Below are positions 22,188 through 34,350 of a stretch of 64,000 bases of DNA, piece by piece (the stretch's first letter is position 1; each line of letters starts with the position of its first letter). The DNA lies in contig JADCRB010000019.1 of NCBI GenBank assembly GCA_021464245.1, positions 868,001 through 932,000 of the forward strand, written 5' to 3'. The notes beneath the pieces are model-generated. The model was given only the letters and a program-made list of their open reading frames with translations, was not told the DNA's origin and did no database searches. Source of the stretch: Carallia brachiata (Eukaryota > Streptophyta > Magnoliopsida > Malpighiales > Rhizophoraceae). The position numbers and the translations under genes are program-made.

Positions 22188-22194
22188 ACCATTC

Positions 22195-22934
22195 TTATTA
22201 TTTGGTAGCAAAAATTTTCATTTTCATTACCTTACTTTTGGGAATGAGATTTCTCCCATGTATGAGAATTCATCATTCTCACCTCTAAGTAGTTAATCAT
22301 TTTCATTCTCACATCTTCTCTCTCTTTGTAAAATATTTTATAATAAAATGATGCAAATAAATCTCATAAATTAAAATTTGACAATAATAATAATAAATAG
22401 TGATAATGATAATATATGTTTGTATATTATAATGAAATTTAATATTTCAAATATTAAAATAATAGTTAAATTATAAATAATATATTATTATATATACTCT
22501 TCATAATAGTAATAATAACCATAAATAGTAAAAATATTTACATAACAATTCTAATTTTAATAATTATTTATTTATGATAATAAAATATTTTTTTAATCTC
22601 TACAATATCGTTTCTGTTATTATTATTATATTATTATTATTATTATGGTTATTTAATATTTTTAATTTGAAATTATATTAAAATTGGTATTTTATCATTT
22701 TTTATTTGGTATTCAATATTTTTTTAATTTCAATAAAATTTTTCTTATTTTTATTGTAAATAAATATTATCGTATATTTGATATTGATTTCGATTTCAAT
22801 TAAAATGACTATAAAGGACTTTGATTCCGACTCTTAAGTAAACTAAACATATTATGAAATATATCATTCTGTTGTCGATTCAGCTTGATTCTAATTTTCA
22901 TTCTGATTTTGATTTCGGACAGTGAACTAAATGG
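22195..22934 (-). mobile_element. Tourist-like MITE family B, copy 1
   Basis: Read on the minus strand it starts GGGCCATTTAGTTC after TTA and is homologous to the element at 62040-62813 (shared stretches around GAATCAAAGTC/GAATCAAAACT TTTATAGT and the ATTATTATT-rich core). The distal end, next to the TRIM-like array, is less certain. No coding capacity. Confidence 0.6.
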
Positions 22935-25620
22935 CCCTAAGGTTTTTTAGCAAGATAAATCATAATCATCGAAGTAAATTACGTGTCAAAAAAGTGCACT
23001 AAAAAATTAGAAGCAAAAAAAAAATGCAAATAAATAAGTGAGAGTGAACTTTAATTGAAGTTAAATTGAGCTAGAATTCTTTTAAACTTTTTTCTAATTT
23101 ATTGAATAGTGATTTTGGGGTTTTTTTTTACTTGATATATATATATTTCAATCATAATTACCATATATTTTTTAATCTTTTGTAATGTGTGCAGTTATAA
23201 CATGTAATTTCACATTATATTAATTGAAGAATGTGATTACTTATAATATAAATACCACATAAACTCTTTATCTTTAGCAGTAATATTTATAGTTATGAAC
23301 TATAATTTCACATAATGCTAACTACAATGATGCAAGAAAACTAAAAGTCATAATGTAAGAATTGGACAAAAACTCACAAGAAGTGAGGCACGTAACAAAC
23401 TAATGTTACAAGAATAATATACTATTTAGATCATAAAACAATAAATTATGGGTAATGCAACTCTCTCTCGCAAGTTTATAAATTGATTATGTAAAAATAT
23501 ACACAATTCGTCAAATTATTGTGGTTGAATTTTGGTTAAATTAATATGTTGAGTTTTCGATCAAACAAAATATATATGTTGAGTTGATTAATTAAGTGCT
23601 TCTGCGTACTTCCCTATGCATATGGCCACAAATTGGGGCATGCTGTTGCGTATATTTTAAATTGGCTTAAGATATTTTATTTGTTCCGTGTGAACCAAGC
23701 CCATCTAGGACAGGATGCCAATTTTAGGTGTTTTCTTGTAGACAGCTAGTTTGTCTAATAAAAATATAAAATTTTCAATTAGACCAACGAGAAGCTGGAT
23801 CATAAGCCAGCTGAAATTTATAAAATTCAGAAAATTATTTGGTCAAGTCCACTCATTTTGTCCACAGAAAAAAAAAAAAAAATCATAAGCAAACCTGAAT
23901 TGCAAACAATGAACCACAAAGCATAAATAGATTAATGTACCTTATAATTGACTAGACTTTAATTTGTTGGATACCGTATTGGAAAAAGAAATTTATAGCG
24001 CCAGTCATATGAACAATAAATCTTACTAATAAATGCAAATACTTATTTTTCTAAAAGAAATCTTACTTAGCATATTTAACAGCCAATTATGTTAGTATAT
24101 TATATTTTTCCAAAGACCCATTATTTTATAGATGCTATGAAAAGATAAGATAAAAGAAATATTAATTTTGCATGAATTAAGAACAATAACAAGCAAGAAA
24201 AAAAAAAGAATTTTATATGACCAAAATAGATAGGTTTGTTTTACAAAATGATTCCTTCGGTCTGAGCCATCACAATGACCGCACATTTGTATTGGTTCTA
24301 TTATTTTGAGAAATTTTAGTGATTAAAATTTAAATTTTAATAATTTAAATTTGTATCATTTTTTCAGTTTGTTTAGGTTAAGATCAAATCTTAGGTCTGA
24401 AAAAAAAAAATGTCAATAATAAAGAGTCATAATTTTTGCTTCATACTTGCTCTATATAAAACTTATTTTAGAGAATCTCTTAAAATAAAAGAACTTTTAA
24501 AAAATAATTTTGCATAGAATAAGTTTGAAGCCAAAAAAAAAAAAAACAAAAGTATTTCTATAAGGAAAATGCTAGTCATCACGAAATTTCCCTACACGAA
24601 ATTCCACAATGATGTGAAAAAGTAGTTTTCAAAGGAGTGGGTTTGTGTTTTAAAATTCAAAACTCAAAAGGTTTTTTTTTTTTAATTATAATATAGATTA
24701 ATATTATATACTTCGAATAATACTAAATACTATTTAAAATTTATTTTTTTATTATAAAAATTATATTTAGAGTAACACTAATACTATTTAAGGTAATATT
24801 AAATATTATTTAAAATTTATTTTTTAAAAAACTAGTTTTTACAAAAAAAATAAGACCCAAACCAAATTATAATTAATTTCGTGATATTTCGTGAAGGCAG
24901 TTGTCGTGCTACATAGGATTATCGTTTTTGTAATGAGTAGTGCTATATAGCACGAAAGTTTTTTTTACGATTTTTCACAGTTTTTTGCTAATGTGGCAAG
25001 TAATTTTTAATTATTTTATTTTATTTTTTAAAACTAAAATTTAACTAAACTTAATGTTACCCTCAAATTTAAAAATTTATGACTTGTTTGGATTTCTAGA
25101 GAAAAGGGGGAGAAAGGAGAAAAAATAACCATTATTTTATCATTTTTTCACAATTTTTTTCTTTCTCACAACTTTATCTTTTATGTAAATAATTTATTTT
25201 CTTCTAATTTTTTCTCTCATAAATTATATTCATTTTTTTCTTTCTAATCATTTTCTTTCTTACAACTTTATGTTCTATCCAAATAACTTATTTTTCTTAC
25301 AAATTACTATTTTTTTCTTCTTCTCATTATTTTCTTTCTCACAATTTTTTTATTTATTTAAATAATTTTATTTTCTCACAACTTTCTTTTCTATATTTTT
25401 CTCATAATCCAAACACACTATTAATTTTATAATTTTTTTTTAATATTTACCATTATTCTTCAGCAATAAAACTTAAAAAAAAAAACACATTTATTTGTTT
25501 TGATTCTAAATCGGATAAGCACCAAGCTTGGCGTGTGGGCCAGGACAACCAGGACGCCCTCACCACACACGTAATCAATCCGTCTCCATTCTCCGATTGA
25601 AAACGTCCAAGGGTAATTTT
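22935..25620. other. AT-rich intergenic region upstream of polyubiquitin
   Basis: No gene recognised. Contains at least two short repeat candidates: 24557-24930, with CACGAAAT motifs facing each other near both ends, and 25083-25420. The segment 25480-25620 is less AT-rich and is probably upstream promoter of the polyubiquitin gene. Confidence 0.5.
25083..25420 (+). mobile_element. MITE-like element with internal repeats
   Basis: The ends ACTTGTTTGGATT and (inverted) TAGTGTGTTTGGATT are imperfect inverted repeats. The body is made of pyrimidine-rich repeats of roughly 80 bp (TTTCTTTCTCACAACTTT... and variants). Confidence 0.45.
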
Positions 25621-25645
25621 GTCATTTAATACACCCTCCAAATCC

Positions 25646-25743
25646 TATATAACAAGACGGCGTCCGGTAACCCTAAATCATCCCTTTGCTTTCTCTAAGC
25701 TCCAAAATCAAAGCAAAAAGTCTCTCTCTTCTTCCCTCTCAAG
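25646..25743 (+). promoter_or_regulatory. UBQ10: core promoter and leader exon of polyubiquitin
   Basis: A TATA box (TATATAAC, 25646-25653) is followed at 25669-25676 by AACCCTAA, a telo-box-like motif common near starts of plant translation and ubiquitin genes. The leader exon is rich in CT repeats and ends at the donor CAAG|GTATTT (25743/25744). Transcription start is expected near 25675. Confidence 0.65.
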
Positions 25744-26721
25744 GTATTTTGTTTTCTTCACTTCTTTTTATTTTTCAATTTGTTTATTTGTCTTTTTTTA
25801 TGTGTTCGATGATAATATATCTTCTAATTCGCTGTTTCTTTTCTTAATTTTTCTTAGATCGTCTTATTTTATCTTGATTTGGGTTTTTGGATCTGTTTGA
25901 TTGATTCGATGATGTTCCCATGTTGTTTTTTTTTTTTTTTTTGATTGGATCTGTCAGGCTTAGATGTCCGATTTGATGAGTTTTCTGGGGTGTTTTTTTT
26001 TTTTTTTCGGATGTTTTTAGATTTATTTTAATAAAATGGGGATTATGTAATTACTCTGGGGTTTGTTCTTATTATTGATTAATATGTTGATCGATTTGGG
26101 GATTCTGTGTTTCGACGGATTTGTGGTGGTTAGTTGATACTGAAGAGTTTGTTTTGACGGTGGGAAATTTAATGGTTGTATGGGTTTGGTTTACCTCTGG
26201 AGAAGCAGTAAATATGGATTTATCGGTTGGAATCAAATTGTTATGTGACGATTCATGTGGCTGATCGATATGTGTATACGTTTCGGTGCTCAACTAATTT
26301 GATCTGTTTATTGTTGATGGTTTTGGGGCTTTTAACAGTTTTTTGTGATTTGATTGGTAGTTTAATTTCTCTTTTTATTTGTGTTGATTATTTTGTTAAC
26401 TATTAATAATGCTTTAGGTTGGTTTGGAAAAAAATTTTGATGTCTTTTTTGTTATCGTTAGTAATGTGAATTGATTTTTTTTTAACTGTTCTGAGTTTTC
26501 CAATAATGTTTCCGAGACCAAAAGAGAGGTGAACAAGAAAAGTGGGAAGACTATTTTTTTATTTTAATTCTTGTGAATAATTTTTTATATGGCAGATGTC
26601 TTAATGATTGTCTTCCCATTATTTGATGCAAGACATGGTGGACTGTAAAATATGCTTAGCATGTTTTGTTGGGGGTTGAATTGTGAATTCTGAAACTTTG
26701 TTATTTCTTTTGGTTTAATAG
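25744..26721 (+). other. 978-bp leader intron of polyubiquitin
   Basis: GT at 25744-25745, AG at 26720-26721 directly before the ATG, T-rich throughout. Leader introns at this exact place are a hallmark of UBQ10-type genes and are known to raise expression (intron-mediated enhancement); that this one does so is inference. Confidence 0.85.
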
Positions 26722-28095
<1,374 letters not shown>

Positions 28096-28156
28096 GCCGT
28101 GGGATCAGATGCTTTCTTGTTCGTGCTGTGTTTGATGGCCATTGTTAGTGGCCTTG

Positions 28157-28162
28157 AATAAA
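28157..28162 (+). terminator. polyadenylation signal of polyubiquitin
   Basis: AATAAA lies 62 bases after the stop codon, a usual distance for a plant near-upstream element. A further AATAAA-like site occurs near 28297. Confidence 0.6.
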
Positions 28163-29890
28163 GTGTTTTAAGAACATTCCTAGTATTCTGGTTTGTGGCT
28201 TTTCGTACTGTGTGTTGATGACCTTTTGATAAGGTCATTTCTCAGCGTCTAAGACATCTAAATGTCCTTTTATGAGGTTGTTCATTGTCTGTGTTAATAA
28301 ATGCGGTTAATTGTCAGTTATTCGCTTGTGTTGATTTTCCGTTACTTGCATATTGGTCTCTACAGTGACCCTTTCTCGTCATGATCTGTTTGGTGATATG
28401 ATGCTAGTGTAAGCAATTCCGAATTGCAATATGGTATGGATGGATGTGCTTTCGATATAAATTTGACTTGTGGTGCCCATTGTATCCAAATCGTAATCAT
28501 TCTGAGGCTGAGGTACTAGGAAGGAGGATTAACCTCCAGTGCTTCGCCAGCCAGCCAAGTCCAGCCCCCTTCTTTCAAACTCCTTTGTATCCTCTGCTTA
28601 CCGGGTGCCCGAACAAAAACCCAGTTGGCTTGGATTCTGCTGCGTCCATCTCTGTTACCTCGATCACGTCTATGCCACCAGAAGACCCGCGTATACTACA
28701 GAGCTAGCAAAAGAAAGGACCTGGAAGACTGGCCAAAGCCACTGAAAGAATGAAGGCAACGACAACGAAGAACAAGAATGAATCACCAGCTTTAAACTTA
28801 ATTGGCCGGGAGCCCTGCTGAGGACGGGAATGTCGGCCAAATGCTCTATGTAACTTTAACAAGAATCACCGGCTCATCTTCTACTTCTCTTTTTGTCAGA
28901 CATGTAGTGATAGATACTGTCTTATTTGTCGAACACCTCTCAGCCTCCCTCTATTGGGTTGCTCTCTTCTTTTAATTTCTCTCTGAAGCCATCTTGTACC
29001 ACTGATTGTAATCAAGTTATTATCTAATAATATTTAATAATTTATTTATTTTTTATTTTTAAAATTTTTAAATAATAATTTATATTATTTTATTATTATT
29101 TAAATGTTGTTAGTTAGTATTTCTCCTTTTTATTTTTATCCTGGAGGCCCCCGGCCACCAACTCTTTTTTCCCACCAGCCCCAAAGCCGTCCATGGCTTT
29201 TAGGAATCAGGATTCTTTCTCGTATCTGTGAATTTCTTTTCCAAACGCCCTTGGTTTCCTTTTCAGCCCCAAAGCCGTCCATGGCTTTTACCGTTTGAAA
29301 CTTCTTCAAATCACTTCTCTTTCCCCTTTGAATCTGCGTCTCAGGAGCACTCTTTTACCAATTAATTGCTTGTCGCCAATTAGTTGGCTCCATCTCCTCT
29401 TTTATCTATAATTAAAGGTCCCCTTAGCTAGCCATATATTTTTGGACGTAGCACAGGGAGAATTAAGAGGCTCGTGACTATGCTAAAACCCTTTTCGTAA
29501 ATTAGTGTATACAAAATTACAAATAAAATTACAATTAAAAAAAAAAAAAAAAAAAACTCAAGCTATCCAACATTTTCTTTTCAGTAACCGTGACCATGAG
29601 AGACAACTCGGACAAAGACAGGCAACCAAATTAAGCGTCTGCATTTTCAACCGTGGAACACCCAACAACCCAAGCAAAGCTACCAATTAATTACAACATG
29701 ACTATTACATTATTTATCGATAATGTAACAATCTTACATTAGCAAAGAACGAACTTCCTTACTTAACGAATAACAACATTAGATATTAGGAAAATTTGAC
29801 CTAATAGATACAACACCCCCCAAGATCCATTTAATTAATTAATTAATTAATTAATCATCACAACATATAGTATGATGTATTAGAGAGCAC
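28163..29890. other. intergenic, polyubiquitin to VQ gene
   Basis: No credible gene. The part 28440-28860 is less AT-rich and has two overlapping short ORFs without recognisable similarity, so it could be decayed coding or non-coding RNA. An exact 27-bp direct repeat pair lies at 29176-29290. The VQ gene 3' flank (29700-29890) includes a run of TTAA repeats near 29829. Confidence 0.5.
29176..29290 (+). repeat. 27-bp direct repeat pair
   Basis: The sequence starting CAGCCCCAAAGCCGTCC occurs exactly at 29176-29202 and 29264-29290, period 88 bp. Confidence 0.85.
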
Positions 29891-30534
29891 TCATGAAGGA
29901 AACAGGGGCAGCAACTCAGGTGGCTCAGCTCCTCTTGGTGTGCTCAAAACACTTGGGTGCAAATAGAACCCTTTCTCAGCAATGGCCCTGGCCTCCTCCG
30001 CCTCCTCCTCCTCCGCCAATGCCACCTCTGTGGGGCTCCCGCGCGCGCACAACTCTTCGCAGGGCGACCTCGGGCTCACGCGCCCAAATAAGTCCAGAGG
30101 CGACACGGGAGACACCAGAAACCCTCGCTTTCCAAGATGGAACATGTCATGATGATGATGATGATGAGGATGATGATGATCCATAGTACAGTTGTTGAAG
30201 TTTGGATTGTGCAAGAAGTTGTTGTTGTCAATGATGTTGTTGTTGTTGTTGTTGTTTGTTAGAGGTTGATCTGGAGGTTCTTGGCGCTTGGTCTCCGGTC
30301 TTGGAGCTTGAACGCCGGTCGTGTGGGACCTGCGCCGGCGGCGGGTCGAGTTGGGTGGGTTATGGGAAGCTTTTGGGTTGATGGAACGTCCGGTGCTCCG
30401 GTCAGTTTCTGAACTATGCTACGAAAGGTTGATGGGTCGGCTTGGACGAAGGTAGTGTTGAGAGAGGTGGAGTCGGATCCATATGTGGGTGGGCTGCTAG
30501 TGGCGTTGGCGGTGTTAGAAGTGGAAGAAACCAT
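29891..30534 (-). CDS. VQ-motif protein, frame broken at an AAC tract
   Basis: Small plant-specific regulator of the VQ family, which binds WRKY factors and is often a MAPK substrate. The first frame (30534 to 30259, 91 aa) holds the VQ core F37-x-x-x-V41-Q42-x-L44-T45-G46 and runs to NLQINL-stop. The second frame (from about 30256 to 29891) continues with an Asn run, a His-rich stretch, several Ser-Pro sites (SPVSP, SPRSP) and the C-terminal LLPLFP motif typical of the VQ4/VQ31/VQ33-like group. Together they give the usual ~210-aa layout, but an indel (net +1 or -2) in or next to (AAC)7 at 30236-30261 separates them. VQ genes are mostly single-exon, and no intron is evident here. As given, the product is a 91-aa protein that keeps the VQ core but loses the MAPK-site tail. 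Confidence 0.82.
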
Positions 30535-31106
30535 GATGAGACAGCCAGAGCGTGCTTAGTAAACAAAAATGGATTGTACCTGAACACCAAAAAAAAAAAA
30601 AAAAGCTACGTCTTCCTTTGTCTGGGGCTATTGGGAGAGAAGAGAAAGTGGGGCTTTAAAGGGTTCACCTTGGAGTTTTGGGGCTTTTAGATTTTATGAT
30701 GCAATGTTAGTGGGTTGACAAAAGAGATATACTCTGGAACGAAAAACATACACATGGACATTAAAATTACGTATGGAAAACAATTAGAGCAAAATTAGTC
30801 GATTAATTTATATAATGAAATTATTAATATTTGTAATAAAAATAAATGTATTTTTATTAATTTTTGTTATAAATAATAAATTATTTGATTAGACAAAATA
30901 TTTAATCTGTTACACTGTAATTATTTTCTGTATGTCATTTAACTGTGTCTCTCAAATGCGATTCATTTGGAAAAGTGCAAGAGATGCTATTGTGAGTTCC
31001 ACTATACACATATATTTTTTGAAAAATATTATACAAAAATAAAGTAATATGATCAATTGAACATTGAATTCTAAAATAAGTAATATTTAAGTGATATAAG
31101 TTATTA
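30535..31106. other. upstream region of the VQ gene
   Basis: Probable promoter on the minus strand; an A-run at 30588-30604 interrupts the likely leader. No clear TATA box. Beyond 30700 it is AT-rich and unassigned. Confidence 0.4.
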
Positions 31107-31728
31107 AATATTAAAGGGTTATTATCAAAAAATAGCATTATTTTTATACTGTTTTATAAATCTAGTATCATTTTTAAAAATTAACAAATCTAATACAGTT
31201 TAATTATTTTATTATAAATTTAGCACAACCTTTAACAATTAACAAATTTAATATATTTTAATTATTTTCTAATAAATTTAGCACGTTGTCAATTAAAATT
31301 AATCAGTTAAAACTAACTAAATTTCTTAATATACACATATGACATACTTACGTTTAAATCTAATACAGTTTAAAACTCTCAAATGTTATATGTGTATATG
31401 TGCATATTGGATATTCGATTATTTTTAATTGAAAGTGCGCTAAATTTGTTAAAAAATAATTGATCGTCAAAATTCAGTACAGTTTAAAACGCCCAAATGT
31501 TATACGTGTATGTGTGCATACTGAAGATTCGATTATTTTTAATTGACAGTGTGCTAGATTTGTTAAAAAATAATTGAATTGTATTAGATTTGTTAATTGT
31601 TAAAGGATATGCTAGATTTGTAAAAAAATAATTAAACTGTACTAAATTTGTTAGTTTTTAAAAGTAGTGTTAGATTTGTAAAAAAACGTAAAGGTTATGT
31701 TATTTTTTGAGAATAACCTAATATTAAA
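31107..31728 (+). mobile_element. Mutator-type foldback MITE with 9-bp target duplication
   Basis: The element at 31116-31719 (604 bp) is bounded on both sides by the exact 9-bp AATATTAAA (31107-31115 and 31720-31728). Terminal inverted repeats start GGGTTATTATCAAAAAATA and, inverted, AGGTTATTCTCAAAAAATA, and can be paired for well over 100 bases. The centre holds a tandem duplication of roughly 110 bp (around 31360-31560, GTTATAYGTGTATRTGTGCATA). The 9-bp duplication and long arms fit MULE-derived MITEs. No ORF. Confidence 0.88.
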
Positions 31729-33138
31729 ATTTAAAAAAAGAGAAAAGAAAAATAAGCCGTTGAATATTTATAGAGTTTCACTATATAGTTTAACATTAAG
31801 TAGTAACAAAATAATTTTCAATTCATTTAACAACATTTAATAATATATATATATTTTTTAATTTTTAATATTCAACAAATTATATCACTTTATTAATATT
31901 TTATTATTACTTAAAATATTATTACCTAGTAATTCTCTCTTTTTTTTGGTCAAAAGTAATTCTCATTATTATATGCTATAGTTAGTTCCATACATATACG
32001 CACACAAATATTGTTGGTTGCCATAATTTGTGTTATTTAATGTATTTGTGGCTCGAATGTAGTTCTTTGTTGTCACTTGATCAAATCACGGTAATGCGCT
32101 TGTCAATATATCCAGTAAACCCAAGAGAGAACAATTGTAAACAAAATGTAAGCATGAAATTAAGCTTAGTTTCTTGGTAGAGGACTTCATTATTGGTATT
32201 ATTGTAACAAATTGGAGGTCAATTATCCGTAAATTTGGTTTGCTTGGTGATTCATTCAATTTTTCCATTGTCTAAAGTAGAAAATGTTAAATGGAGGTAA
32301 GTAAATTGAACGCAAGTTCAACGAGAGAGCATATATTGCATTGTTATGATTTTAGGATTTCATACATAATTGTAATTACTGATATTATTATAATCTTGTA
32401 AACTGAGTCTTCATTTGTCTGCGTTAGATTTTTCCAGTATTTGTAATGGAATTTCTCCCAATGAGTAGAAACATTAGTAGATGAACGCACCTCCAAAGTC
32501 CAAAACCCTTATGAACTTATAGGTAATGTAATTCTATCGTCAAGAAAACAAAACCAATTTGTACTCGTGTTCGAACTTCAAGCCTTGGAAAAATGAAGGA
32601 ATGAAATGGAAAAAGTGAGCAGCAGGAGTAGCCAATATTTATATATAAACAAAAATACGTAAATACACTTAATGAAATATATATGAGATACATAATAAAT
32701 ATCACAATATTCAATAGTTTATTATTTTTTAAATTAAATATATTTTTTATAATCTAACAATTTAGATCACTGTACTTTCACGATTGCGGTGCTTAAAAGA
32801 TTTTTTCGTTTATTGTATATAACACTTGATTTTTTATTTTTTTTTAAAAGAGAAGGGAAAATTAATAGAGTGTGTGACAGTGATTTTCATAACAAACCAG
32901 TGCACAAATTTAGCTGGCATTCAATGATGAATCAATGAAACAAGGAACGAAGGAGGAAGGAAACTCAGGGAAGACTTTGTTGCAAAGCACTATGGCAGCA
33001 GCGGCAGGACGGCAGCAACATCAGCGGCTGACTCTGCCTGGCTGGCTGTTCAGACCCCATCAGTCCTTGTGTCTTGTGAGTTGTAAATCCATGTCTCTTC
33101 TTTTTGTTTTCTTCCTCCATATATATATATATATAAAA
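31729..33138. other. AT-rich intergenic
   Basis: No gene or named repeat recognised. A less AT-rich patch at 32930-33110 has a short ORF with no recognisable similarity. Confidence 0.5.
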
Positions 33139-33608
33139 GGATATTAATATTTTTAATTATAAATTAAAAAAATATATTTTTTTTATATTTGAATTCTAAA
33201 TTTTTTTAATATTTTATTTAAATTTTAAACTTTTTAATTTTCTACCAAATCAGTCTCTCTGTTTACCAAAAGTGATCAATTTATTAAAAAATAATTTTAA
33301 CTTTACAAAAAATATTTAAAAAAATATTAAATATATTAATTAAATGTCTTTTCTATAAAAAATATACATATTACCTATTTAATTCGTATATTTGTTGATT
33401 AAAAAAATATTTAATTCATATATTTAACATTTTTTAAATAATTTTTATTAAGTTAAACTCATTTATTAATTGATTGACCATTTTTTATAATTTAAAGGAC
33501 TGATGTAATATGAAATTAAAAGGGTTTAGAATTCAAATAAAATATCAAAAAAGTTTAGAACTCAAACGTAAACAAAATTTAAAGGTTTAGAACTAAAAAT
33601 ATTGATAT
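33139..33608 (+). mobile_element. foldback MITE family A, copy 2
   Basis: About 470 bp, homologous end to end with 14607-15103. Left arm GATATTAATATTTTTAATT, inverted right arm ATATCAATATTTTTAGTT. AT dinucleotide runs lie outside both ends, so a target duplication cannot be read. Confidence 0.78.
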
Positions 33609-34074
33609 ATATATATATATATTCACCTTGAATAATTTCTTCTTTTTTTTAAGTAAGTCATATTGAAAATCCCCATCCATACCTTTTGTAACATAATAAA
33701 CATAGTTTTAATCACAATAAGATAATCATAAATTTAACATAAATGAGAACAAAAGAATTTTTTTTTTACTTTGATTGAATTCATTTAATAGAGAATGATA
33801 TTTGAACTCAACTGATTAAAGTTTACGAGTGCATAGCTTTTTGATTTGATTTATTATTTTTACCCCAGTTGATATTTTTACCATTTAGACATTATTCTAT
33901 CTAACATTAAAAAATTTATAATTTTTTTTTATTATTGTGAACAATATAAATAAACAACATTTTCATGAAAATAACTAAATTGTACTCATCCAAGTATCAA
34001 TAAAGGCTTAGGAGATTAAGTTCCTTTTAAAAAAAAAAAAATAGTTGAATAAGGTTATACATGTTTAAACTCAA
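33609..34074. other. AT-rich intergenic
   Basis: Nothing recognised apart from A- and T-runs. Confidence 0.5.
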
Positions 34075-34350
34075 TGCAATTTTTTTTTTTTTTTTTTGGT
34101 TTGGTCGTTGCGGAAAGCATTAAGCCTTGAAGAGTTGGAGCTTAAGAGGAATCATATGGGGCCAAAGAAACCCCATCAAATCCTATAGTAGCAGCTGCTC
34201 CTCCTGCGTTGGAGGCTCATGTAGGATATGCAAGCCCCCATTCAGAGATAGAGCACGATCAGCCAAGCAGTCCGCCACGTTATTACTTTTCCTCCTGAAA
34301 ACGTTGCCTGTGTGAATGATCCCACCCATTTGAAGCAAATCCCTGCAATT
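34075..34350 (-). mobile_element. LINE 3' fragment with 7-bp target duplication
   Basis: TGCAATT at 34075-34081 and 34344-34350 flank a 262-bp insert. On the minus strand it encodes the end of a LINE RNase H domain (RRKSNNVADCLADRALS, then a short tail and stop) followed by a 3'UTR and poly(A) (T-run 34082-34099). Strongly 5'-truncated. It is not the same subfamily as the full LINE at 47.9 kb, whose 3'UTR is much shorter. Confidence 0.75.

Noticed and set aside
29893..30186. Pro-rich ORF on the plus strand over the VQ gene
   Set aside because: Antisense shadow of the acidic/His-rich part of the VQ protein; low-complexity content.
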